This document shows positions 11,824 to 23,574 of a stretch of 64,000 nt of DNA, one piece after another. The notes under the pieces are model-generated. The model did no database searches, had not been told where the DNA came from, and saw nothing but the letters and a program-made list of their open reading frames with translations. The position numbers were made by a program, and so were the translations under genes. The stretch comes from Fallopia convolvulus (Eukaryota; Streptophyta; Magnoliopsida; Caryophyllales; Polygonaceae). The DNA lies in assembly GCA_964016875.1 (NCBI GenBank), contig OZ024720.1:71577520-71641519 (forward strand), given 5' to 3'. Numbering within the stretch: position 1 is the first letter of the stretch; each line of letters opens with the position of its first letter.

Positions 11824-12368
11824 CTATCTCTTTTAGTATTGTTTATTTTGCATAACCTTATTATATTCTATGCTTATTTATATTTCATGTCATTTATTAT
11901 TTGATATTGTTGTTTTATTGGGTGTGTATCTCGGTTTGCAATAGTCCATGTTTCTATAAGTAAGGAGCTTTCTATATAAAAGCCTCCTTACTAACCTTGC
12001 ATATAGACCTAGTTTTGGCTTTGAGGTGAATAGATATTACACTTCACCCTAACTTCTACACCTCCAAACACTCTATTTCTCGTCTCTCTCAAAATCCCTC
12101 AAACACGTGCTCAAACAATCAACAATCAAGTCCTTCTTGTGGACTCTAGATCCGGCTTGCTAGTGGTGAAATTCATCAAGATCCAACTCTACCGACTCTT
12201 GATTGGAGAAGGCTTATGAGATCAATCCCGGGGTGCATCACTTATATGGCGATCTCATATTTTATGTTGTAATAATTGTTTGTTCTCTTGTAATATAATA
12301 CATACCATAGAATAGTGTATTGATAAAGTGTCGTGCCTTTAAAGATAAACAAATGGAGTTAACGCTTA
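11824..12368 (+). other. LTR-like promoter/leader fragment without a gene
   Basis: A TATATAAAAG box at about 11974-11983 is followed by about 350 bp of untranslated-looking sequence, as in the R/U5 part of an LTR. No second LTR, primer site or TSD was found, so classification is uncertain. Confidence 0.3.
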
Positions 12369-12892
12369 GGGTCCATTTAGCAACTCCTAACTTTCTCTCG
12401 CTACTCCTAACAGGTTAGCGGAAAAGCTACTCCCTTATAGATATGAGGGTGCAAAATTTATAGATTTTTTAGCTCTAGTGAAAATCTTCTATTCCATAAT
12501 TGCATTTCACTTTTGTGTTACAATTAATTTTATAAATATAAAGTTAATATTAAAAAAATTTAAAAATTAAATTTCTATTTAAAACACATATATACATATG
12601 TGTGCAAATTTTTAGCTTAAAATTCATATTATACAATTTTCAAAAATAAAAAGTGTATTATTTTGTACGCAAATCATTCTCTTAATTTTAAATTTTTTTA
12701 TAATATTAATGTTAAGATACAAATTTATACTTATATAGATGTATTTTTTATTTGAAATATAAATATACTTTTTTTAACATTATTTTTATATTTATTAACT
12801 AATTTGAACACAAAAGTGAAACAACAATAGTGGAACGGAGGATTTACGTCGCAACTAGATAAGCTCTAAAAATGCTGGTGTCAAACGAGGCC
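12369..12892. mobile_element. Tourist-like (PIF/Harbinger) MITE, 524 bp
   Basis: Left end GGGTCCATTTAGCA; right end reads GGCCTCGTTTGACA on the opposite strand, the usual GGGNC.GTTTG.CA Tourist pattern. TTA is duplicated at 12366-12368 and 12893-12895. No coding capacity. Confidence 0.75.
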
Positions 12893-12903
12893 TTAGTTAA
12901 ATT

Positions 12904-13636
12904 TATAACTATATATTAAAGCTATACATTTTGGAGCCAACAGAACGATTATGGCCCCATCTTATATTTAAAAAAATAATTTTTATTTCCAATAGTTAAT
13001 TTTTATTTTTATTACATTCTTCTTTAAATATTTAAATTTATCTTTAACATCAAACAAATATCTATTTACTATAACACTATCTTTTGAAAACTTCCTACAT
13101 AAATATTTAAAATTAAAGATTAAAACTTTAAATTTTTTTAAAATAAGTATAAATATATTTCATCTTTTAGCATTATAAATTTTCATGAATTTATGTATAT
13201 ATATATATATATTCTTTTATAATAAATTTTTTTACGATAAATACTTATAATGTTTAAAAATAATAAAAATAGGTAATATCTATGGCTATATATTAAAGTT
13301 GTACCTTTTCGAGCCACGAGAACAATTCTGACCCCACCCAATATTTAAAAAATTAATTTTTATTTCTATTATTATAACTTCTTTCTATTAAATTCCTTTT
13401 AAGTATTTAAATTTAAAAATATCTATTTAGTATAAAAATATCTTTTGAAAGCTTTCTTATACATGTATTTAAAATTAAAGATAAAGTATTTAAAATACTT
13501 TAAAATAAATATAAATCTTTTAGCATATATCTTTTGACGAATTTATTTATACATATGTATTGATTTTATTTTATAAAAAAATAATGATAAATTTTTATAA
13601 TTTTTAAAATTAATAAAAATAGATAATAAAATAGTT
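12904..13636. repeat. diverged direct tandem duplication, unit ~370 bp
   Basis: Two adjacent units start CTATATATTAAAG(C/T)T near 12908 and 13286 and continue with parallel wording (GAGCCA..GAGAAC..GACCCCA, TATCTTTTGAAA, TTTAAAATTAAAGAT, TTTTAGCAT). Divergence and small indels indicate an old duplication. The start resembles a Helitron 5' end, but no matching 3' hairpin-CTAG terminus was found. Confidence 0.6.
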
Positions 13637-13639
13637 AAT

Positions 13640-14207
13640 ACTCAATAAATATATTGAAATATTTGATAAACTCTAAATTTACGTAATTGAAAAATAATAA
13701 AATACAAAAAATATAATATTTGATTAAAAAGTTATATAAGAAATAAACTACTAATATTAAAGTTTATAGTAGTCGTGGGTAAAACAAGTACTAAATTATT
13801 AAAGATAAAACAAAGAAAATCTTGTAATGATGGAGAAGCTGCCCGCTCATCTGGCTGCGTAATTGCAGATGCGCCCCATCCCCACCCACCGGAAATCTCT
13901 GAAAGCTTGTTCTCAGCTTCCATTTCTTCGTTCGTTCACACTCAAAATTTCACCTCTCATCTCTAAATTAGCACGAATGCAATTTTATCTTTCCTTTTCT
14001 GTAGAAATTCAGTTCTGCTTGATCTTCTGAGATCCGCTTTGCCCACGTTGGTTGATCCGATTCAGTGCACTTGTTCAGTTTACGCTGAGTAAATTTGCTT
14101 GATTACTGTTGCTATTTCTATTATAGTGCGAATTTTTGCTCAGATCGCTCAAGTATTGATATGAGCTTGTGGATGTGAGTGGAAATTTACCGAGTTTTGT
14201 GGACATT
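13640..14207 (+). promoter_or_regulatory. upstream region and 5' UTR of the GT43 gene
   Basis: Sequence changes from AT-rich repeat DNA to mixed composition at about 13800 and runs to the GT43 start codon. The 5' UTR probably begins in 13850-13980. A short upstream ATG (14173) closes immediately at TGA and could act as a minimal upstream ORF. Confidence 0.4.
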
Positions 14208-16400
14208 ATGGCGTCGTTTCGACGAACTCTATCGCCGGCGCATCACGATCCGGCGCCGTATCGGAACGGATCCTCAGCCAGCCCGTTATCACTGGGCTCT
14301 CCGACTCAAAAGTTTATATCCAATCCAAAACCCTCGTCTTCCTTCTCCGCATTGTTAGTCGTGATACGAAGATTTGTCGTGGGATTGTTTTCTCTGAAGC
14401 AATCTCGAAGATGTCAGCAGTCGTGGAGGAGATCGATCTCCAAGTGTTTATTATTTTTCATTATCGGATTATTGCTAGGTTTAATGCCCTTTGGACATGT
14501 GGATGAAATCCGGAATCATGATTTTTCTTTTGAGATTAAATCCCAGCCGATTCATGTGGAGGAAGGGCAAAGTCAGGGTGAGACACCGATAAAGAGACCT
14601 GACGATGCTGAGGTAGGTATGGCGGATTTGAGTGATTGGGAAATCAAGGAGGGATTTGATTACAAATCCAGGGATCTGTTGATTGTGGTGACTCCAACGT
14701 ATAATAGGGCGCTCCAAGCATACTACTTGAACAGATTAGGCCATGTGATTAGGCTTGTAAATCCTCCTGTGTTGTGGATTGTGGTGGAAATGAAAGCCCA
14801 GTCCCCTGAAACAGCTGAGATTTTGAGGAAAACGGGTGTGCTGTATAGACACTTGGTTTGTACCAAAAACATGACAAATATAAAAGATAGGGGTGTTCAG
14901 CAAAGGAATACAGCAGTTGAGCATATTGAGCGCCACAAGCTTGATGGAATTGTGTATTTTGCAGATGATGACAATATATATTCACTTGAGCTGTTTGAAA
15001 GAATCAGAGAGATCAGGTATATAATCCTTTCATGTCTATTCATTGTGCGTTAGGTGTTTTCATTTATGCTTATGGGGTCACGTCTACTTCTGTTTTGGTA
15101 TGAGCAATTACCCAATTTGATATTGTTTTTCCGTGGATGATTTTGTCCTTCCTTTGTCAGTTGGAATTATATGGGGAGTGGAATGGTGTAATGTGCTTTT
15201 ATACCTCATTCAACATTGAAGTCTTGAACTTTTGATCTGTGAATTTCATTGTGTAATTGGTGCTTTTATCTTTGTGTTTTGGAGAAACATCTCTGGTCTG
15301 TTGGAGTTCTTACAATAGTTGCCTTTGCCCCATCTGTTTTTTTTTTTATTATTTGCATCAGTGGGTTTGCTCTTCTTCATGAGTAGGACTATGTTTATAG
15401 TATATGAAATTATGAACGGAACGTTTATGCTTTTAAACCTTAAGCAGGTTGTGGAAAAAGAGAAAAGACAGGAGTTTGAGCGGACTTAGGAACATCTGCT
15501 GGGTGTTTTTCACCCTGTCCGGAAAATAAGATTCAAGTCTCAAGAGACCCCTTATTATTACATATTACATTGAGAATGTTCAGTTATATATTCTCCTATC
15601 AGGACTTAGTTCTGCTCCACTGTGAAGGCATTATAATAAGTACAATACAAGTTTGCTTAGAGTAAAACATCTAATGCCCAAGCTATCTGGTTCTTGGATC
15701 TTACTTAGCTTCAACTGTGAAATTCTCTTGGATGTAGTTGCTTGGACAGGCAACAGAAGGGCAGTTCAGCTTGTTGATCTTTATGCCCATTTGGTTTGTG
15801 ATTTTCTTCCTAGCATGGCAAGGACCAAACATAATGTTGTTCCATTTGTTGTTTAATGTAAAACATTTTTGCATTCTTTTCAGCCGTTTTGGTTCGTGGC
15901 CTGTTGCAATGCTGACTCAAAGTAAAAGCAAAGCAATATTGGAAGGTCCAGTATGCAATGGGACTCAAGTTATTGGGTGGCATACGAATGAGAAAAGTAA
16001 GAGATTACGCAGATTTCATGTTGATATGTCTGGATTTGCATTCAATAGCACCATCTTGTGGGATCCAAGAAGATGGAAACGCCCCTATTTGGATCCAATT
16101 AGACAATTAGACTCAGTGAAGGAGGGTTTTCAGGTACGAACCCTGCATTTTCTTGTCATGATTGTTTTATAGAACGTGTGGTCAAATGATGTGTTTTGAT
16201 CTGATTAGCTACTGCTTGTGCTACAGGAAACCACGTTTATAGAACAACTGGTGGCAGATGAAAGTCAGATGGAAGGTGTGCCTGCTGACTGCAAAAGGAT
16301 CATGAATTGGCATCTCCATTTGGATGCTCATGGTTTGGGTTATCCTAGAGGGTGGTTGCTGGACAATAGCCTTGTAGTTGTTCAACCTCTTGACAGATGA
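14208..16400 (+). CDS. GT43 glycosyltransferase, IRX9H/IRX9-L-like xylan synthesis protein
   Basis: Exons read by eye are 14208-15016, 15884-16133 and 16227-16400, all GT-AG, giving 410 residues. ATG 14208 is chosen because the protein then starts MASFRRTLSP, as in plant IRX9H/IRX9-L proteins. Residues about 79-96 form one membrane anchor preceded by Arg/Lys, giving a type II Golgi topology. The lumenal part carries GT43 signatures: VVTPTYNR, the acidic DDDN at 253-256 (nucleotide-sugar/metal site), GPVCNG, IGWHT and RFHVDMSGFA, and ends shortly after LNWHLHLDA-like sequence. Family members act in elongation of the beta-1,4-xylan backbone of glucuronoxylan. Whether this protein is catalytic or a structural partner of an IRX10/IRX14 complex cannot be told from sequence. 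Its length is close to that of Arabidopsis IRX9H (about 394). Confidence 0.93.
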
Positions 16401-17697
16401 CGATTATTGCTGTATGTCATGATCTGAAGCAACTGGGAGGTACAATTTTGTCTTCTTTTACTAAGAGGCTGTTTAGGAAGAATATGGGAACCTGCTATTT
16501 ATTGAGGAATTACAACTAAACTATACCTCTAGTCACTCTGCATTCTGCAAATCATCTTAAATTACTGGAAATTTCAGTATTATTCTCTTAGACCCATTCT
16601 CAGCCTTCATATAGGAATCAATATGGCAATTAACGCTCCAAATTAGTTTTGTGTGTGCTACATTTATTCCTTAAAATGCTATTAATCTCATCAATATATC
16701 CTTACCTTTCCCTTCCCAAGTTTACCAAACACCAATACATTGTTGACTCTGCTCCATTTTGCTGTCTTCATGTGTTTTTATGTTAAATTGTGCAGAAAAG
16801 TCCATGCGTTCATTCTATTACACGCACTTAGATTATGTTTGTTACTTCTATGGTCACAGCTCAGTGTACATTATGATGGTTGTTTCAACCTCCAAGGATA
16901 TCTAAACGGCTTTTAACTTGTGAGTAGCAGAGTAAAAGCTGGCTGGAAGGTGAACATTTTAAAGATGGACGTTTTCAAGAAGATTCTCATCCTTCCCCAA
17001 ATGATTCATTTGTGAAAATTCAGTTTTGTTTTGCTTGTAGATTGCGTTCTTTTAGATCCACGTTTTTCAAGCAGATTCCCATTCTTCCCTGTCCTCATTT
17101 TCAGCTTTCTTTCTTTCTTTCTTTCATTTTTTTTTTTAAATTCTGTTGGACGGAAGGTGGATATAGTTTTGTTTGGCATTTGCCTGATATGGGTTGTATT
17201 ACAGATTAAGAATGAAGAAAACATTACTTGTATAAATTCTCACTCCGCAAAATTCTGTATCCGACATTTTTGAGCTGAATACGAAAAGGGTATCTATTCT
17301 AATATGACCACAATCTTTTTCTGATTTTTCGTTCAGGGCACATGCAATTATGCAAGCATAGTTGCCCAAAGTCTTTTTTCCCTTGGTAAGGAATAAGATT
17401 GAATTGGTCATTTTCAAAGCGCGCAGGGAATTTGGTCGAAGTTTGGCTTCCTCATCATTCAAACTTGGCCATTCTCTCTTTCACCTTACCATCTTTTTTC
17501 TCGATGTGTATGTTGCATATAGCACACGATAGGTAGATTAATTATAAACTGCTAATATAATGAAATACTTGGGTAAATTTCTTAAGATTACATACATAAT
17601 ATATATTTTATCTCATACATAAGATTACATACATATAGCACACGATAGCTAGATTATTAATTTGTAAACACTTGACATCGTTTTGATAACATACATT
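16401..17697. other. 3' flank of GT43 gene and intergenic DNA
   Basis: Includes the GT43 3' UTR. A (TTTC)n microsatellite lies at about 17106-17126. No further gene or transposon end was recognised. Confidence 0.5.
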
Positions 17698-18448
17698 TTA
17701 TCTCATCATTCCAGTGGGCACCATTGGAGGGGCACCCATGTTGATGCCTTGATTTTGCCTTGCCACGTTTCCGTTCCACCCTAAAGACATGACGTAACCG
17801 CGGTTTTTGAGCTCCCGATACTCCTGGCTAAGAGCACAGCAGCCACACCAGAAATGAGAGCAGCAGTCAGCGCACGTGCTGGGCTCAACGCCAAGTTGCA
17901 TCTTCAGCTTGGATCGGAACGTGCAGGAGTACACCCACTGGAACCCCACCATGAGAAGCAACATGTACAAACACCCACTTCCACAGCAAGCTATACGATC
18001 GACGAGTACCACGTACATATATACACGTACGTACAGGCAGCTTAATTAGTTAATTAATGAGGAGGAGGAGGAGGAGGATATATATGTACGTATTAGTTAA
18101 AATGGAAGGATCGATGATGATCACTAGCTAGCTAGCTATATATAGCTTACGTACATGATTGCCCCCTGTCAACAATTTCTGCTACTCGGCCGAATGTAAT
18201 GCAAGGGCACCAGCATGTCAAGCAACCTACAAGGCAGATCCAAGAATTCATTCATTCATTCATAATAATTCGGAGGGAGGACCGAGAATGTCATCGATCG
18301 AACTATATATATAGACTGATTTATATAAATATGATGAAAAATACTCACAGCTCGAGCAATCGGAGGAGCAGTCGCACAGGCCGGTGGTCCAATAGCCCTG
18401 TCCAGGGTAAGCCTGGTTCATTGGAGTTGGGTACCCGGTTGGCTTCAT
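17698..18448 (-). CDS. PLAC8 / plant cadmium resistance - cell number regulator family protein
   Basis: Minus-strand exons are 18349-18448, 18155-18226 and 17698-17990, joined by GT-AG introns in consistent phase, giving 154 residues. The start MKPTGYPTPMNQAYPG is followed by YWTTGLCDCSSDCSSC, the conserved CCLTCWCPCITFGR motif (CCxxxxCPC class), a hydrophobic second segment (CCGSGCLYMLLLMVGFQWVY) and CADCCSHFWCGCCALSQEYRELKNRG. The C-terminus ends APPMVPTGMMR. PLAC8 proteins of this type are small plasma-membrane proteins; Arabidopsis PCR members affect zinc, cadmium or calcium transport and maize CNR members restrict organ size. Which role applies here is unknown. It shares exon 2 length (72 bp) and C-terminal wording with the PLAC8 gene at 32431-34569, which has one additional intron near the 3' end. 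Confidence 0.92.
18059..18078. repeat. (GGA)n microsatellite in PLAC8 intron
   Basis: A short run of GAG/GGA triplets lies in the second intron of the first PLAC8 gene, followed by TATATATG. Likely polymorphic; no function implied. Confidence 0.7.
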
Positions 18449-18534
18449 GGAGATTTCCGATCCAAACAGCGCGCTAAGGATTAATTATGGAATGATGGAT
18501 TCCAGGCCTTATGGAGCTAGTCTATATGTGCGTG

Positions 18535-18544
18535 TATATATAAA
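18535..18544 (-). promoter_or_regulatory. TATA box of first PLAC8 gene
   Basis: TTTATATATA on the minus strand lies about 87 bp upstream of the PLAC8 start codon, a normal plant spacing allowing a ~55-nt 5' UTR. The second PLAC8 gene has a similar box at almost the same distance. Confidence 0.55.
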
Positions 18545-18559
18545 CAAGTTAAGAACTAG

Positions 18560-19822
18560 AAGCCGAAGAAATTTCAAATAACGTGTGGAATATTTATTTA
18601 TTTTAATATTAGAGATAAGTTTAGTCCAGTCTGATGGCAGCCAAATCAAATGTCAATCATGAAGCTTCCTTACAAGTTCCCTTAATTGGCCATCTCTGCT
18701 TGCTCCATCTCATTTTTTAAATTAGACTCTCTTTTTTTTTAAATGAAAAAACAGTTTAAAAATAATTAACCAAATAACATTAACTCTATATTTCTATTAT
18801 AAATACAATAATATTATTATGTGCTATCAATGGACTCACATTATATAGTTTACGTAAATATATCTTTGTTGTTTATATTAATTATTGTCTAGAATTTTAT
18901 TTTATACACTTAAAAATTAGAGAAACAGTTACATGAGAATGAGCGTTCAAGTGAGAAATAAGAATAAATTTTGGTTGTCCCCTCAAAAAACCGACGTCCC
19001 TGATTAGACATTCATTAAAAATGATAAAAAAAAGGGCACGGGCGAAGTATTTTTCGAAAACTATGTTTAATTTCTGAGAGACGCGCACAATTTGTGCATA
19101 AAAAATTGTTAATTGTGCATCAATCCCGAGTTTCTGACCAATTAATAATTATGCATCGAGTTTTTGATGCACATTGTTCATCGATTTTAAACTTTTTAAT
19201 TTTTAATTTGATTTTTTTAACCTTATTTATGTGTATGAATACAATATTATCTAGTTTTTGATACACATGTAATTAGTTTTGATATATCCCTATTTGTTCA
19301 TTAATACTATCTGTTTGTGCATAACTAGTTAACCACCAACACTTTGTGCTTTTCATTATGTATCAATGAATATAAAGTTTGTGCATTAGTATCTTCGCTT
19401 TGTGCATTAGTATCGGCACTTTGTTCATCACTACTAGTACTTTGTTCATTAATATATCTTTTTGTTTGTGAATTGAAATAAACTTTTATTTGTGCGTCAA
19501 TACCATCCATTTGTACATTTAAGACTATCTGTTTATGCATTTTGACATTTTTTTGAAATATATTTTTCTAGTTTTTGTAGTTGTTATACGGATCCGTTTT
19601 TTGAGAGCAAAGTGTAAAGACTTATCCATTAACGAATTAAGATACAAATGTGTGAAAGTCTGTGGGCCATTATAGTGGGTCATGCGGACATAAGCCCGAT
19701 ATACAAGTCCATTCTATTCTAAAATCAACTAACAATAAGAGGAGTAAACTAAAAAATTATATAATGTACACGTAATCTCAATTTTTAAATGTGGAAAAAA
19801 TATTTTCAAAACTATGTACTTA
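18560..19822. other. intergenic AT-rich DNA with periodic TTTGTGCAT words
   Basis: No gene. 19090-19550 contains many irregularly spaced copies of TTTGTGCAT, TTTGTTCAT and ATTGTGCAT, mostly 20-35 bp apart. The texture is like the interior of the TGCAC MITEs and the 26840-27200 segment, but clear terminal repeats were not found. Confidence 0.45.
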
Positions 19823-20652
19823 TGTCACGGACCGCGGATCCGTGACCCAAAAGACGCTAGGATCCATGTGCCAAGATCGAGACAAGGGCCATCCGGAAGA
19901 TTCTAGGGACACCGGGGACAATTCCGGAGGCTTCGAGTGGGATCCGGGGCGTGGAGGCGCCAAGGACACGAGGATTCTAGAGGATTCCGGAGGGATCGGG
20001 ACTACTCCGGGGCGTTCGAGAAGCCATGGCATGGGATAGCCCATGAGAAGGGCTACATGGCAAGGAGGGACCCTTCTAGAGAATTCTAGTAAGGGCGCGC
20101 CCCATCCGGATGCCTCTAGCATCGGCGCGCCAAAGGGGAAGGGCGCTGGGCCAGGCGCGCCCCTTCTGGAAGCTTCCAGAAGAGGCGCGCCCCTTCTGGA
20201 GACAGGCGCGCCTCCAGCATGCAAGGGCGGAGAAATGGGCGCGCCCCACCAGAATGCGCTGGAAGAGTCTAGAATGGGCGCGAGCCATCTTGAGGAGCAT
20301 TTCATGGGCGCGCCTCCTTAGGGATGGATCTAGACACTTCTAGGATTATGTGTATCTAGAATTTTCCTATGTAAAGGGGGAGCCTCACCTATAAATAGGC
20401 ATCCACCCCCATTTTGCAAGGCACTCAAGTTCCATCCAAGCTTTTCCTAGGCAACCAAAGTACTAGGCATCTTAGGCACTCTTGTAAAACATCCTTGTAA
20501 AGCTTTCCTTATATAAATACAAAGTCCATTCCCACAAAACACATCCACAATCCTTCTCTTGAGCATTCGGGTCAAGGCCTGACTTAGCCATTCGAAGGGG
20601 TTCGAGCTAGCTAAGGGCCGAACAGGTTAGAGAAGAGTCTCAGCCCGTGTCA
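19823..20652 (+). repeat. 5' LTR of the TR-GAG element
   Basis: 830 bp. It contains seven perfect GGCGCGCC palindromes (20094, 20124, 20154, 20184, 20205, 20238, 20307), a TATA box CTATAAATAGG at 20389-20399 and an R/U5-like tail ending CCCGTGTCA. Open frames inside it are artefacts of the CpG-rich sequence. Confidence 0.93.
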
Positions 20653-20654
20653 AG

Positions 20655-20667
20655 TGGTATCAGAGCC
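20655..20667 (+). other. primer-binding site, initiator tRNA-Met
   Basis: TGGTATCAGAGCC starts two bases after the 5' LTR and matches the classic plant initiator tRNA-Met 3'-end complement used by many LTR retrotransposons. Confidence 0.92.
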
Positions 20668-20684
20668 AGGTTCCAAGGGAGAGG

Positions 20685-22287
20685 ATGTCAAGCAACGAAG
20701 GCTTAGTCTCCGAGGTGGCAACCCCTAGCAACCCGCCAAGGAAGAACACTAAGAAGACTAGGGACACCTCGAAGGACCAGGTGAGTAGCCTCGACGAACG
20801 CTTGCAAAGGGTCGAATTGTCGATGGGAGAGGTGCGTGACTCCATCGAGGATCTAAATGAAGGCAAGGGTGGCCTCGAGTCCTCCATGGACGAGCTCAGG
20901 GGGGAGCTGCTGTGCACGCTAAACGAGTCCCACGACAAGCTAGCCAAGGAGAACGAGGTTCTCAAAGCCGGGATTTTGGCTTTACGGGAGGAGATGGCGC
21001 AACTCAAGAGGGAGATTGAGGCATGCAAGGCCGCCGCGGGGGCGGGCATGTTCGCCATGACGCCGGGGCACAAGGTGACGGTGCCGAAGCCAAAGGAGTT
21101 CGCGGGGAACCGCTCGGCTAAGGATGTTGAGAACTTTCTCTACGGCATGGAACAATACTTTGATGGGTGGGCATCACGGATGAGGAACGCAAGGTGAGCA
21201 CCGTAAAGCTTTACTTGACGGATACTGCCTTACTTTGGTGGAGGCGTCGGACGTACGAAAGGACCGGGGGGTCCCCAATCCGCACTTGGGCCGAGTTTGT
21301 GGCGGAGTTTAAGAAGCAATTCTATCCCGTTTATGCCAACGACGAAGCCCGGGCCAAAATCCGACGACTCACGCAGAGGACCACGGTTCGGGACTACGTG
21401 CAGGAGTTTTCCGAGCTCATGCTTCAAGTCACATACTTGGGAGAGGTCGAGGCGTTCTTCCAATTCATGGACGGACTCAAGCCGTGGGCACAACAGGAGC
21501 TCCGACGTAGGAACGTGCGGGACTTGAACGAGGCAATGACGGCGGCCGACTCGTTGATAGAGTTCAAGAGTCGGGACCATGCCAACCCTCGCCACACCAA
21601 GGGGAACGGTGGGGGAGAGGGATCAGGGGAGGAGTCATCAGGGGACGATGACAAGCCGAAGAGCAAGCCAAGGAGGAAGTCTTGGGTTGATCGGGACGCA
21701 GAGTCGGGGAGCGACGACGAGCGTCCGTCCAGACCGAGGTGGAGGTCCGGAGGTGAATTAGGCAAAGGCCAGCGTCGGGAGAGGAAACCCTTGAGCTGCT
21801 TTCTTTGCGGGGAGAATCACCTTGTGCGGGACTTCCCATCCCGAGGGAAGCTCAATGCTATCTTGTCCTCGAGGGACGAGGACGCCGAGCGAGGGATGTT
21901 GCGGCTGGGAGCGATAGCACGACGAGCTAGTGCGGGAGGCGACAAGGGGACGTCGCACTGGACAGAAGGGAGATCCAACCAAGACCATGCCAGAGTCGAG
22001 GGAGAAGCGCCGTCAACCAAGGGACAGGGACGGAGGACGCTTAGACTTGGCACGATACGGCTATGCTCGAGACCGAGGGACGAGGATCCAACATCCGAGG
22101 CGCGGGGCCAGGACAAGGATCATTCAAAGGCCGAGGACCGAGAGAAGACCGGGCCAGAGGAGCACAAGGCGCCGTCTCACGGGGAGACGCTCCAGCCATC
22201 CGAGGGGGTCAAGGTCTCTCCAGACAAGCGAGACAACAAGACCGGCGTGGACGCGACGAGGACGTCGCTAGATCCGGTGGGGGAGAA
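20685..22287 (+). pseudogene. gag-like gene of the TR-GAG element, one frameshift
   Basis: The first frame starts at ATG 20685 (MSSNEGLVSEV) with a predicted coiled coil (residues about 25-115, many Leu/Glu/Lys heptads) and then HKVTVPKPKEFAGNRSAKDVENFLYGMEQYF, the start of a Ty3-type capsid domain. At about 21165 the frame changes by one base and continues ITDEERKVSTVKLYLTDTALLWW through FYPVYANDEARAKIRRL and FFQFMDGLKPWAQQEL. A zinc-knuckle-like CFLCGENHLVRDF follows, with the last Cys replaced by Phe. A long Arg/Gly/Asp-rich tail runs into the 3' LTR (stop at 22504). The frameshift and the broken knuckle suggest this copy no longer makes a normal Gag. Confidence 0.85.
22276..22287 (+). other. 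polypurine tract of the TR-GAG element
   Basis: GGTGGGGGAGAA directly precedes the 3' LTR start TGTCACGG, the expected position for the plus-strand primer. Confidence 0.85.
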
Positions 22288-23117
22288 TGTCACGGACCGC
22301 GGATCCGTGACCCAAAAGACGCTAGGATCCATGTGCCAAGATCGAGACAAGGGCCATCCGGAAGATTCTAGGGACACCGGGGACAATTCCGGAGGCTTCG
22401 AGTGGGATCCGGGGCGTGGAGGCGCCAAGGACACGAGGATTCTAGAGGATTCCGGAGGGATCGGGACTACTCCGGGGCGTTCGAGAAGCCATGGCATGGG
22501 ATAGCCCATGAGAAGGGCTACATGGCAAGGAGGGACCCTTCTAGAGAATTCTAGTAAGGGCGCGCCCCATCCGGATGCCTCTAGCATCGGCGCGCCAAAG
22601 GGGAAGGGCGCTGGGCCAGGCGCGCCCCTTCTGGAAGCTTCCAGAAGAGGCGCGCCCCTTCTGGAGACAGGCGCGCCTCCAGCATGCAAGGGCGGAGAAA
22701 TGGGCGCGCCCCACCAGAATGCGCTGGAAGAGTCTAGAATGGGCGCGAGCCATCTTGAGGAGCATTTCATGGGCGCGCCTCCTTAGGGATGGATCTAGAC
22801 ACTTCTAGGATTATGTGTATCTAGAATTTTCCTATGTAAAGGGGGAGCCTCACCTATAAATAGGCATCCACCCCCATTTTGCAAGGCACTCAAGTTCCAT
22901 CCAAGCTTTTCCTAGGCAACCAAAGTACTAGGCATCTTAGGCACTCTTGTAAAACATCCTTGTAAAGCTTTCCTTATATAAATACAAAGTCCATTCCCAC
23001 AAAACACATCCACAATCCTTCTCTTGAGCATTCGGGTCAAGGCCTGACTTAGCCATTCGAAGGGGTTCGAGCTAGCTAAGGGCCGCACAGGTTAAAGAAG
23101 AGTCTCAGCCCGTGTCA
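22288..23117 (+). repeat. 3' LTR of the TR-GAG element
   Basis: 830 bp, near-identical to 19823-20652. The differences I saw are A/C in GGGCCG(A/C)ACAGG and G/A in GTTA(G/A)AGAAG. The same seven GGCGCGCC sites are present. Confidence 0.93.
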
Positions 23118-23177
23118 CTTACACACATTTTATCCACACATTTTATCCAATGGTCTGCGCTCCGATCCACACAATAG

Positions 23178-23268
23178 AACTTGAGATCACGTGATCTAGA
23201 ACGTCCTCCGTGTTGAAAATCTTCAAATTCATTGCTTTATTAAAAAAAAAAACTTGAGATGACGTCAT
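23178..23268 (+). mobile_element. short truncated retroposon (55 nt insert, 18-bp imperfect duplication)
   Basis: AACTTGAGATCACGTGAT (23178-23195) and AACTTGAGATGACGTCAT (23251-23268) enclose 55 nt ending TTTATTAAAAAAAAA. The two mismatches lie in the palindromic half of the repeat. The tail differs from the TTCTACC(A)n group, so a different LINE or SINE family is implied. Confidence 0.55.
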
Positions 23269-23574
23269 ATAAGATAACATTTACTACTTCATCATACTTG
23301 TCGTTAACGCACTCGTCATTTAATGTTTTGTTTACATTGTGATAGTAGTACACTAGTAGACTAGTACACATTGTCATATACATAGGCATGACAGCAATTT
23401 CCTTAGCATGATTTGAAAGGCACCTTGTCGTTCTCTTCTTAGAAATTTGGAGCTCCTCTATATCTGCCGTTCACTTTGTTATCACGGGCCACCCCCTCAC
23501 GTCCACTTCTATTATTATTATTTAATTTATTGCATTAGAGGTAAACAAATTTGCATGATCAATAGTACACCTAA

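Larger units (their letters stand above)
19823..23117 (+). mobile_element. TR-GAG-type non-autonomous LTR retrotransposon (3.3 kb)
   Basis: Two 830-bp direct terminal repeats (19823-20652 and 22288-23117) bracket a 1635-bp interior with a primer-binding site, a polypurine tract and only a gag-like gene; protease, reverse transcriptase, RNase H and integrase are absent. The repeats begin TGTCACGG and end GTGTCA. CTTA is duplicated outside both ends (19819-19822, 23118-23121). I noticed only two substitutions between the LTRs (both near their 3' ends), so insertion is recent. Mobilisation would need pol from a relative elsewhere in the genome. Confidence 0.9.

Noticed and set aside
14169..14207. 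Longer N-terminus for the GT43 protein starting at 14169
   Set aside because: That position is GTG, not ATG, and the family N-terminus MAS(F/I)RRTLSP starts at ATG 14208.
20043..22786. Identical Gly/Ala/Pro-rich open frames at 20043-20321 and 22508-22786, and opposite-strand frames
   Set aside because: They lie in the duplicated CpG-rich LTRs of the TR-GAG element and result from lack of stop codons in GGCGCGCC-rich sequence, not from genes.
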